A stretch of 50,233 bases of DNA, from NCBI GenBank assembly GCA_016235165.1, contig JACRLX010000035.1:1-50233 (forward strand). Direction: 5' to 3'. The notes below the pieces were generated by a model. That model searched no databases, had not been told where the DNA came from, and saw only the letters and a program-made list of their open reading frames with translations. The stretch comes from Rhodocyclales bacterium. GTDB lineage: Bacteria > Pseudomonadota > Gammaproteobacteria > Burkholderiales > Rhodocyclaceae. Positions 44,193-50,233 of this stretch are shown here, one piece after another. Each line of letters starts with the position of its first letter. Within the stretch, counting starts at the first letter, position 1. A program made the position numbers and the translations under genes.

Positions 44193-44208
44193 CCCCCCGC
44201 GAGGGGGG
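44193..44208. repeat. C6-GCGA-G6 hairpin
   Basis: Six C, a GCGA tetraloop and six G form a very stable hairpin in the ppiD-fabI gap. It is followed by further G runs (GGGGGGCGGG). Confidence 0.6.
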
Positions 44209-44232
44209 CGAAGGGGGGCGGGTGTCCGAAAA

Positions 44233-44285
44233 GGGCTGATTTTCATGATGCGGGGTGATGTTTCCCGCATCATGAAAGTTAGCCC
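44233..44285. terminator. 22-bp near-perfect inverted repeat spanning the fabI stop codon
   Basis: The arms 44233-44254 and 44264-44285 match at 20 of 22 positions; the inner 14 bp (TTTCATGATGCGGG / CCCGCATCATGAAA) are perfect around a 9-base loop. The outer arm contains the TAA of fabI (44279-44281). It probably ends fabI transcription and blocks read-through from ppiD. Its design also resembles an inserted REP-like element. Confidence 0.65.
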
Positions 44286-45079
44286 GGCAGCGGGTCCGGA
44301 TTGCCCATTGCGGTGGTATGCGTCCCGCCATCGACGTAGAGCACTTCGCCGGTAATGCCGCTGGCAAGATCGGAAAGCAGGAAGGCGGCCGCATTGCCGA
44401 CTTCCTCGATGGTCACATTGCGGCGCAAGGGTGCATGGTGTGCGTTGTAGGCCAGCAATTTGCCGAAGTTGCCGATGCCGGAAGCCGCCAGGGTCTTGAT
44501 CGGTCCCGCCGAGAGGGCGTTGGCGCGGATGCCTTGCGGGCCGAGGCAAAACGCCAGGTAGCGGGTGGCCGCTTCCAGGCTGGCCTTGGCCAGGCCCATG
44601 GTGTTGTAGTTGGGCATGGTGCGTTCGGCGCCCAGGTAGCTCAAAGCCAGCAGGGCAGGGTTGTTGCCCTTCAGCAGCAAGGGCCGCGCCGCCTTGGCCA
44701 GCGCCGGGTAGCTGTAGGAAGAAATGTCGTGGGCGATGCGGAAGGATTCGCGCGACAAGCCATCCAGAAAGTCCCCCTCGATGGCTTCATTGGGGGCGAA
44801 GGCGATCGAGTGCACCAGGCCTTCCATGCCGTCCCAGCGCTTGCCAAGTTCGGCGAACACGGCATCGATCTCGGCATCCTGGGCGACATCGCAGGGATAG
44901 ATCGCCGACGAACCGAACTCGTCGGCAAACTTCGCCATGCGGTCCTTGACGCGTTCGTTCTGGTAGGTAAAGGCCAGCTCGGCACCTTCGCGGTGGCAGG
45001 CCTTGGCAATGCCGTAGGCGATCGACCGGTTGGAGATCAGGCCGGTGATCAGGATGCGTTTGCCAGCGAGAAATCCCAT
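44279..45079 (-). CDS. fabI: Enoyl-[acyl-carrier-protein] reductase (NADH)
   Basis: FabI performs the last reduction of each fatty acid elongation cycle. The 266-residue short-chain dehydrogenase has the altered cofactor motif [13 protein letters not shown] (about 13-25), and active-site residues Tyr148, Tyr158 and Lys165 in [19 protein letters not shown], matching E. coli Tyr146/Tyr156/Lys163. The position of E. coli Gly93 is Ala (HSIAFAP). The stop lies inside a long inverted repeat. The next gene upstream is divergent across 59 bases. Confidence 0.97.
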   Translation of the reverse strand: MGFLAGKRILITGLISNRSIAYGIAKACHREGAELAFTYQNERVKDRMAKFADEFGSSAIYPCDVAQDAEIDAVFAELGKRWDGMEGLVHSIAFAPNEAIEGDFLDGLSRESFRIAHDISSYSYPALAKAARPLLLKGNNPALLALSYLGAERTMPNYNTMGLAKASLEAATRYLAFCLGPQGIRANALSAGPIKTLAASGIGNFGKLLAYNAHHAPLRRNVTIEEVGNAAAFLLSDLASGITGEVLYVDGGTHTTAMGNPDPLPG

Positions 45080-45138
45080 TGCATGTTCCTTGGTTGAAGC
45101 CAGCGGCGGATTATAGCGGATCGGCTAAACTCGACTTC

Positions 45139-47277
45139 ATGCGCAGCCTGCTTTCCTGCCTGTTTGCCCTGCTGCTCTCGGCCTGCGGCGCGGCGTGGAA
45201 CGACCCCTATCCGGCGGCGGACGGGGAGCGCAACATTCTTTACAGCGCATTCACCGATCGGCCCAAGCATCTCGATCCGGTGCAGTCCTACAGCGAGGAC
45301 GAGATCACCTTCACGGCGCAGATCTACGAGCCGCCCTTGCAGTACCACTACCTGAAACGCCCCTATGCCCTGATTCCGGCAACCGCCGTCGCCGTGCCGC
45401 AGCCGCGCTACCTGGATGCACGGGGACGCCCGCTGCCGGACGCCGCCGATCCGGCGCGGATCGCCTTCACCGACTACGTCATTTCTATCCAGCCCGGCAT
45501 CCGCTATCAGCCGCACCCGGCCTTTGCCCGTGTCGGCAGCGAATTTGCCTACCATGCGCTGAATCGCGAGCAACTCGCCGGCATCAGCGTGCTGGCCGAT
45601 TTCAGCCAGCGCGACAGCCGCGAGCTGGTGGCCGAGGATTATGTCTATGCCATCAAGCGCCTGGCCCATCCGCGCCTGCATTCACCGATTTTCGGACTGA
45701 TGGAGGAATACATCGTCGGCCTCGGGGATTTCGCCGGGCGTCTCAAGGCGGAAAAGGAAAAGCCCTGGATCGACTTGCGCACGCACCGGCTCGATGGCGT
45801 TGAAGTCATCGACCGCCATCGCTACCGCATACGGGTCAAGGGCAAGTACCCGCAGTTCCTCTACTGGCTGGCGATGCCCTTCTTTGCGCCGATGCCCTGG
45901 GAGGCCGACAAGTTTCACGGCCAGCCCGGCATGGCGGAAAAGAACCTGACCCTGGACTGGTATCCGATCGGCACCGGGCCCTACATGCTGACCGAAAACA
46001 ATCCGAACGCGCGCATGGTGCTGGAGCGGAACCCGAATTTCCGCCGCGAGACCTACCCCTGCGAGGGTGAGCCCGGCGACAAGGAGGAGGGCTTGCTGAA
46101 GGACTGCGGGCAGGTGCTGCCTTTCATCGACAAGGTGGTATTCACCCGCGAGAAGGAGCAGATCCCCTACTGGAACAAGTTCCTCCAGGGCTATTACGAT
46201 GCCTCGGGGATTTCCTCGGATTCCTTCGATCAGGCGGTGCAGGTCAATGTCGGCGAAGTCACGCTGTCCGACGCCATGCGCGCGCAAGGCATCGTGCTGA
46301 TCACCTCGGTGGCGACATCGAGCATGTACATGGGCTTCAACTGGCTCGACCCCGTCGTGGGCGGCGCCGATCAGAAGACGGCGGAGCGTGCGCGCAAGCT
46401 GCGCCATGCCATATCGATCGCCATCGACCAGGAGGAATTCATTTCAATCTTCCAGAATGGTCGCGGCCTGGCTGCGCAAGGTCCGATTCCGCCGGGCATC
46501 TTCGGATATCGTGAAGGTGCCGCCGGCATCAATCGCAGCGTCTACGACTGGGTCGATGGCCAAGCCCGGCGCAAGCCGGTGGCCGAGGCGCGACGCCTGC
46601 TGGCCGAAGCCGGGTGGCCCAACGGCAGGGATGCCCAGACCGGCGAACCGCTGGTGATCAACCTCGACACCACGGCCACCGGCGTCGGCGCCAAGGCGCG
46701 TATCGACTGGCTCAACAAGCAGTTCGCCAAGATCGACGTGCAACTGGTGGTGCGCAGCACCGACTACAACCGCTTCCAGGAAAAGGTGCGCAAGGGCGCG
46801 GTGCAGCTTTTCTATTGGGGCTGGAATGCCGACTATCCGGACCCGGAAAACTTCACGTTCCTGCTGCATGGCAAACAGGGCAAGGTCAAGCAGAGCGGCG
46901 AGAACGCAGCGAACTACGCCAGCAGCGAGTATGACGTACTGTTCGAGCGCATGAAGACCATGGAGAACGGGCCGCAACGGCAGGAGATCATCGATCGCAT
47001 GAACCGGATCCTGCATCAGGATGCGCCCTGGGTCTGGGGCTTTCATCCCAAGGACTACAGCCTGCGCCATGCCTGGCTGCTGAACCGCAAGCCGAGCAAG
47101 GTCGGCCACAACACGCTGAAGTACCAGCGCGTCGATGCCGCCTTGCGCGCCCAGCGGCGATTGGAGTGGAATCGCCCGGTGGTCTGGCCGCTGCTGCTGG
47201 TGGCGCTGGCGCTGGCCGCCGCCATCTGGCCGGCCTGGCGCGCCTACCGGCGCCGCGAAACCGCCAGCGCGCGCTGA
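45139..47277 (+). CDS. Oligopeptide-type ABC substrate-binding lipoprotein with C-terminal membrane anchor
   Basis: The ATG at 45139 gives 712 residues with a lipoprotein signal (MRSLLSCLFALLLSAC, lipobox LLSAC, Cys16). The body is a family-5 extracellular solute-binding protein: YSAFTDRPKHLDPVQSYSED, then WYPIGTGPYML (about 274-284), KLRHAISIAIDQEEFI and FYWGWNADYPDPENFTFL. Oddly, the last 35 residues form a transmembrane helix and basic tail (VVWPLLLVALALAAAIWPAW, then RAYRRR), so the protein would be fixed in the membrane at its C-terminus as well as by lipid. No permease or ATPase gene is adjacent. It could feed a transporter encoded elsewhere or act as a sensor. Confidence 0.85.
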   Translation: MRSLLSCLFALLLSACGAAWNDPYPAADGERNILYSAFTDRPKHLDPVQSYSEDEITFTAQIYEPPLQYHYLKRPYALIPATAVAVPQPRYLDARGRPLPDAADPARIAFTDYVISIQPGIRYQPHPAFARVGSEFAYHALNREQLAGISVLADFSQRDSRELVAEDYVYAIKRLAHPRLHSPIFGLMEEYIVGLGDFAGRLKAEKEKPWIDLRTHRLDGVEVIDRHRYRIRVKGKYPQFLYWLAMPFFAPMPWEADKFHGQPGMAEKNLTLDWYPIGTGPYMLTENNPNARMVLERNPNFRRETYPCEGEPGDKEEGLLKDCGQVLPFIDKVVFTREKEQIPYWNKFLQGYYDASGISSDSFDQAVQVNVGEVTLSDAMRAQGIVLITSVATSSMYMGFNWLDPVVGGADQKTAERARKLRHAISIAIDQEEFISIFQNGRGLAAQGPIPPGIFGYREGAAGINRSVYDWVDGQARRKPVAEARRLLAEAGWPNGRDAQTGEPLVINLDTTATGVGAKARIDWLNKQFAKIDVQLVVRSTDYNRFQEKVRKGAVQLFYWGWNADYPDPENFTFLLHGKQGKVKQSGENAANYASSEYDVLFERMKTMENGPQRQEIIDRMNRILHQDAPWVWGFHPKDYSLRHAWLLNRKPSKVGHNTLKYQRVDAALRAQRRLEWNRPVVWPLLLVALALAAAIWPAWRAYRRRETASAR

Positions 47278-47349
47278 GTTGTCCGCGCACCGCGCGCCGA
47301 AAATCGGCTAAGGTGCGCTTTCTTCCTTTCAGCAACCGGGGCTGCCGCC

Positions 47350-48888
47350 ATGACATCCGTTCGCCTGAATCCGCTCGACTCGGCCTGGCTGTTCACCGAA
47401 AGCCGCGCCACGCCCAACCATGTCGGCGGGCTGCTCCAGTTCAAGCTGCCCAAAGGCGCGCCCAAGGATTACATGCGGCGTCTGATGACGGAGTTCCGCG
47501 GCCATCGCGAATTCACCGCGCCGTGGAACCGGCGCCTGAAGTATGCCTTCAACAAGAACCCGGTGCCGGTGTGGATCGAGGACGGGGATATCGACCTGGA
47601 ATACCATGTGCGGCATGCGGCCTTGCCCTGGCCGGGAGGCGAGCGCGAACTCGGGGAACTGGTCGGCCGGCTGCAAAGCACGCCGCTCGACCTGAGTCGG
47701 CCGCCCTGGGAGTGCACCATCATCGAGGGCCTGGAGGGCGATCGTTTCGCGCTGTTCGTCAAGATGCACCATTCGCTGATCGACGGCGTCAGCGGCATGA
47801 AGTTGTTGCAGCGCGCGATGTCGCCGGATCGCGAGAAAAGCCGGAAGCTGCCGCCCTTTTGGGCTTCGGGCCTGCCGCGCGAGACACGTTCCGGCATGGA
47901 CCATTCGCTGCCCACGGTCGCCAACGCGGCGGCCTTGGCGCTGGACGCCCTGCGTGGTCAAGCCAGGACCGTGCCGCAACTGGTGGTCGCTTTTGGCAAG
48001 ATGCTCAAGGGCCTGGGCACCGGCGAAGGCATGGTGGTGCCCTTCACCTCCCCGCTGTCGGTGCTGAATGGCCGCGTGCGGGAAAAGCGGCGTTTCGCCA
48101 CGCAGCAGTTCGCAATGGAACGTTTGCGCAATCTGGCGAAGGCGGCCGAATGCACCCTCAACGATGTCGTGCTGGCGATCTGCGGTGGCGCCCTGCGGCG
48201 CTTCCTCGAAGAGCGCGGGGGCCTGCCGGACAGGTCGCTCACTACCGGCATTCCGGTTTCGGTGCGGCCGGCAGGCGATGAAGACGGCGGCAACGCCATC
48301 ACCTTCATTATCGCCACGCTGGGCACCGACCTGGCCGATGCCAGGGAACGCCTGGCGGCGATCCGCGAGTCGGTGCGTCATGCCAAGGAACACGTGCAAA
48401 GCCTGCCCAAGCAGGCCATGATGCAATACACGGTATTGCTGATGGCGCCGACCATCCTGACCCTGCTGACCGGTATCGGTGGGCGCACGCGACCGATGTT
48501 CAACATCACGATCTCCAACGTGCCCGGCCCCGACAAACCGCTGTACTTTCGCGGCGCCGAACTCGTCGCCATCTATCCGGCATCGATCGTCACCCATGGC
48601 CAGGCCCTCAACATCACCTGCGAGAGCTATGCCGGCGCCATGAATTTCGGCTTTACCGGTTGCCACGCCTCGCTGCCGAGCATGCAACGCCTGGCGGTGT
48701 ATGCGGAAGATGCCCTGGTGGAGCTGGAGGCAGCGATGGTGGCAAAGCCAGGTACGGTCAGGGCGAAGGCCTCAAGGCGGCCGACCGGGAAGGCGACGGG
48801 CGTGAAGAAATCCGTGGCGGCAAGGACTTCCAAGGCGAAGACAACCGGGAATCCGGCTGTCGCAAAAAAGGCACGCCCCGCGACTTGA
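47350..48888 (+). CDS. Wax ester synthase / diacylglycerol acyltransferase (WS/DGAT)
   Basis: This 512-residue enzyme transfers acyl groups from acyl-CoA to fatty alcohols or diacylglycerol, making storage lipid. The catalytic HHxxxDG motif is intact (MHHSLIDGVSG, His140, His141, Asp145, Gly146). PPWECTIIEGL and LNDVVLAICGGALRRFL are the other family blocks. The last 45 residues are Lys/Ala/Arg/Thr-rich (RAKASRRPTGKATGVKKSVA...), like histone H1 or AlgP tails, and are not part of the catalytic domain. Such tails bind polyanions or DNA and may tether storage granules. With the phasin at 1115 this implies carbon-storage capacity. Confidence 0.93.
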   Translation: MTSVRLNPLDSAWLFTESRATPNHVGGLLQFKLPKGAPKDYMRRLMTEFRGHREFTAPWNRRLKYAFNKNPVPVWIEDGDIDLEYHVRHAALPWPGGERELGELVGRLQSTPLDLSRPPWECTIIEGLEGDRFALFVKMHHSLIDGVSGMKLLQRAMSPDREKSRKLPPFWASGLPRETRSGMDHSLPTVANAAALALDALRGQARTVPQLVVAFGKMLKGLGTGEGMVVPFTSPLSVLNGRVREKRRFATQQFAMERLRNLAKAAECTLNDVVLAICGGALRRFLEERGGLPDRSLTTGIPVSVRPAGDEDGGNAITFIIATLGTDLADARERLAAIRESVRHAKEHVQSLPKQAMMQYTVLLMAPTILTLLTGIGGRTRPMFNITISNVPGPDKPLYFRGAELVAIYPASIVTHGQALNITCESYAGAMNFGFTGCHASLPSMQRLAVYAEDALVELEAAMVAKPGTVRAKASRRPTGKATGVKKSVAARTSKAKTTGNPAVAKKARPAT

Positions 48889-48913
48889 ACGCCCGGTGCA
48901 AACGGCGCCGGAC

Positions 48914-48937
48914 CGGCGTGGCGCCAGCGCCGACTTT
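48914..48937 (-). repeat. 24-bp dispersed element, intergenic copy
   Basis: On the minus strand this reads AAAGTCGGCGCTGG then CGCCACGCCG and matches the clpB/MFS copies at 21 of 24 positions. It lies in the 67-base gap between the convergent WS/DGAT and TumA-like genes and is flanked by short GC-rich inverted repeats. Confidence 0.5.
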
Positions 48938-48955
48938 TGGGGTGGCACCCTCGGC

Positions 48956-49297
48956 CTATGCGGCCTTGAGCACGAAATCGACGTGCACGGCGTCGTAGGG
49001 GAAGCGGAAGCCGTCAGCATCGCGTTCGATCAGACCCACCGCCAACAGCGCGTGCGCATCCGCATGAACGCCGCGCACGTCGCGTTCCAGACGGCGCGCA
49101 ATCTCGCGCAGCGCCAGTGGCCCGGCTCCGGTCATCGCCTTCAACATGCCCCAGCGTCCCGGCGTCAAGGTTTTCCACAAGGCGCGCTCGTCGGAAAAGC
49201 CGATGAACGGAGCCGCCCGGCGGCCCGTGCTCATGGCGCGAACGAAACGTGCGTTGATTTCCTCGCGCGTGGCGACGCCAATGGTTACGGTTGTCAT
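48956..49297 (-). CDS. TumA-like antitoxin (winged-helix DNA-binding protein)
   Basis: The ATG at 49297 gives 113 residues; the open frame to 49444 overlaps the toxin gene. TPGRWGMLKAMTGAGPLALREIARRLERDVRGVHADAHALLAVGLIERD (about 42-92) is a winged helix-turn-helix of the HVO_A0114/MarR-like type. These antitoxins occur directly after DUF6516 (TumE) toxins, as here, one base apart. It would neutralise the toxin and repress the pair. The toxin-first gene order is normal for this family. The assignment rests on context and fold pattern. Confidence 0.78.
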   Translation of the reverse strand: MTTVTIGVATREEINARFVRAMSTGRRAAPFIGFSDERALWKTLTPGRWGMLKAMTGAGPLALREIARRLERDVRGVHADAHALLAVGLIERDADGFRFPYDAVHVDFVLKAA

Positions 49298-49298
49298 G

Positions 49299-49580
49299 TC
49301 ATGGTCTCCAGCTGTCGACGGCGGACCAGAAGTCCGCCAAGAGCTTTTCGAGCGAAACGAAGGAATATGGAGCTTCCTTTCCGTTCCGGTGAATGTGATC
49401 TCCTTTGCCGATTTCATTGTCGAAACGCAGCACGCAAACCCCATTCACCACGTAAGCGAGTCTGTACTTGAGCTTGTGTCGGCTGCCCCGCAGCGATTCC
49501 GCAAGCTTGAACACACGTATTGCGACGAAGGCGCGATCTCCTTGAGGATACCTGTCGTCCAGGATGGGTACGGCCTTCAT
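49299..49580 (-). CDS. TumE-like toxin (DUF6516)
   Basis: The ATG at 49580 gives 93 residues; ATGs at 49589 and 49592 are possible. Sequence features RAFVAIRVFKLAESLRGSRHKLKYRLAYVVNGVCVLRFDNEIGKGDHIH and the end PYSFVSLEKLLADFWSAVD are typical of the DUF6516 family, small basic beta-rich proteins with the RYDNxxGKGDHxH motif (here LRFDNEIGKGDHIH). Family members are toxins of a recently defined TA class; the molecular target is not clear to me. It is paired with the TumA-like gene and preceded by a palindromic operator. Confidence 0.8.
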   Translation of the reverse strand: MKAVPILDDRYPQGDRAFVAIRVFKLAESLRGSRHKLKYRLAYVVNGVCVLRFDNEIGKGDHIHRNGKEAPYSFVSLEKLLADFWSAVDSWRP

Positions 49581-49593
49581 GTTGCTCATCATA

Positions 49594-49622
49594 ACAACAT
49601 GCGGACATGTTGTAAATTGTAG
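49594..49622 (-). promoter_or_regulatory. Operator and -10 box of the TumE/TumA module
   Basis: ACAACATG (49594-49601), CGGA, CATGTTGT (49606-49613) is a perfect 8-bp inverted repeat 14 bases before the favoured toxin start. TACAAT on the minus strand (49617-49622) is a good -10 box right next to it. Together they fit autoregulation by the antitoxin. Confidence 0.6.
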
Positions 49623-49627
49623 CAACA

Positions 49628-49780
49628 GTGGAAGAATCGCCGTGCCGCCCGTGCCGACCTTTTTTAAGCTTGTCGGGTGGCGCAGCCTCCGACAAGCTTG
49701 ACCTCGGACACGCTATCGAAACTCATTTGTCGAGATTGCGCAAGGCGGCGGCGAAGCAGGTCAACGAAGACAATGCGTGA
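49628..49780 (+). CDS. Possible small protein, divergent from the toxin (weak)
   Basis: From the GTG at 49628 an open frame of 50 residues runs to a TGA at 49778-49780: MEESPCRPCRPF, then SDKLDLGHAIETHLSRLRKA and AAKQVNEDNA. The second half has plausible helical composition, and a CxxC lies near the start. There is no clear ribosome site, and a perfect 11-bp inverted repeat lies inside it. It may be a real small gene, a decayed fragment or chance. From 49781 to 49900 nothing else is supported. Confidence 0.22.
   Translation: MEESPCRPCRPFLSLSGGAASDKLDLGHAIETHLSRLRKAAAKQVNEDNA
49666..49699. repeat. Perfect 11-bp inverted repeat preceded by a T run
   Basis: AAGCTTGTCGG (49666-49676) and CCGACAAGCTT (49689-49699) with a 12-base loop. 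TTTTTT precedes the left arm on the plus strand, so it does not form a terminator for plus-strand transcripts; on the minus strand an A run follows. Confidence 0.55.
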
Positions 49781-49900
49781 CGCCGACCGTCACCACGTCG
49801 GTACCGAGGAGGCGCGCCGCCACGCCGCGACCCAAGAAATGAGCAGGGCAGGCTTGCTGTCGCTTTCGCGCCGCCTCTTGCATACACTGCGAAGCAGCAA

Positions 49901-49948
49901 CCTTGGCTTTGGGGGTCGCGAGGGTTTGCGCGACCCCCAAAGCCAAGG
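49901..49948. other. Perfect 20-bp stem-loop abutting the CRISPR array
   Basis: CCTTGGCTTTGGGGGTCGCG (49901-49920), an 8-base loop AGGGTTTG and the exact reverse complement (49929-49948). The last base of the right arm is also the first base of the first CRISPR repeat. A 20-bp uninterrupted GC-rich stem is far beyond chance. No T run follows on either strand. It occupies the place where a leader would be and may insulate the array or mark an insertion edge. Confidence 0.85.
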
Positions 49949-50233
49949 TTGTAGCTCCCTCTCTCACCCCGGATAGCTACAATAATAATCCTTGCGCTTA
50001 CCGCGCTGAAGCAGTTGTAGCTCCCTCTCTCACCCCGGATAGCTACAATCATGCATTGAAGCCTCATGCATGATACGTAGTTGTAGCTCCCTCTCTCACC
50101 CCGGATAGCTACAATCGCGACGTAGGCCGCACTTTCGAACGTGACGTTGTAGCTTCCTCTCTCACCCCGGATAGATACAATCAGGCCGTTGTTGGCGAAG
50201 ACGCGCGGGCCGTTGTAGCTCCCTCTCTCACCC
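49948..50233 (+). CRISPR. CRISPR array, type II-C-like repeats, cut by window end
   Basis: Repeats of 36 bases at 49948-49983, 50014-50049, 50080-50115, 50146-50181 and a partial at 50212-50233 alternate with four 30-base spacers. Repeats start GTTGTAGCTCCCTCTCTCAC and end GGATAGCTACAAT. The GTTGTAGCTCCC start and GCTACAAT end are those of Neisseria-type II-C (Cas9) repeats, whose 3' end carries an extended -10 promoter (TACAAT) that starts each crRNA; this sets the plus direction. Repeats 1-3 are identical; repeat 4 has two substitutions (GCTTCC, GATAC). No cas gene or tracrRNA is visible; they should lie to the right of the window, if present. Confidence 0.95.

Noticed and set aside
44790-44810. 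Ala at the FabI position of E. coli Gly93 as a sign of triclosan resistance
   Set aside because: Ala is the natural residue at the equivalent place in susceptible FabI enzymes such as that of Staphylococcus aureus, so it does not by itself predict resistance.
49616-49626. GTTGCTACAAT on the minus strand as a tracrRNA anti-repeat
   Set aside because: Only the 11-base end resembles II-C anti-repeats; the adjoining sequence is not complementary to the CTCCCTCTCTCACC part of the repeat. It is better explained as the -10 region of the toxin gene.

Overview
The window looks like a chromosomal segment of a high-GC betaproteobacterium, most likely Rhodocyclales or a near relative. The reasons are the canonical tRNA-Leu / tig-clpP-clpX-lon / tRNA-Val / ppiD block, a phasin, an hpnCDE squalene operon, an MmeI-like restriction enzyme and a Neisseria-type (II-C-like) CRISPR repeat. 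The lineage is inferred from gene content and protein style; no database search was possible.

Layout. Positions 1-5808: a palindromic repeat, a secreted alpha/beta hydrolase, a phasin, a DUF1304 membrane protein with a catalase-like protein, and clpB behind a good heat-shock (sigma-32) promoter. Positions 5809-15214 are an accessory island. It holds an IS91-type transposase remnant, a tight three-gene operon of unrecognised large proteins (6367-11288), a second, diverged copy of the clpB 3' end (11321-11398), a Phd/PIN toxin-antitoxin pair, a tiny AbrB-like protein, and a single-chain MmeI-like restriction-modification enzyme that overlaps it. Positions 15250-32027: an exported Arg/Asp-rich helical protein, an MFS transporter, a signalling cluster (diguanylate cyclase, two class III nucleotide cyclases, one fused to a hemerythrin domain), an acyl-CoA ligase, Tag glycosylase, an acyl-CoA synthetase/GNAT fusion, a LytS/LytTR two-component pair, mnmH, tesA and an ABC ATPase.

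Positions 32130-32797: a second Phd/PIN module, sitting where the permease partner of the ABC ATPase would be expected. Positions 32834-35828: hpnC-hpnD-hpnE, chained by ATGA overlaps, which make squalene from farnesyl diphosphate. Positions 36007-44078: tRNA-Leu(TAG) and the protein quality-control block tig-clpP-clpX-lon, with lon behind a second sigma-32 promoter of the same geometry as the one for clpB, then tRNA-Val(TAC) and ppiD. Positions 44079-48888: convergent fabI, an oligopeptide-binding-type lipoprotein with an unusual C-terminal membrane anchor, and a wax ester synthase/DGAT with a histone H1-like tail. Positions 48956-49625: a TumE/TumA-type toxin-antitoxin pair. From 49948 the window runs into a CRISPR array that is cut by the window end; no cas gene is in view, and a perfect 20-bp stem-loop abuts the first repeat.

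The best candidates for undescribed biology are the three-gene cassette inserted behind clpB, with the second clpB tail at its far edge; the nucleotide cyclase-hemerythrin fusion with one iron ligand replaced; a 24-bp element that recurs in unrelated genes, twice in the same reading frame; and the stem-loop fused to the CRISPR array.
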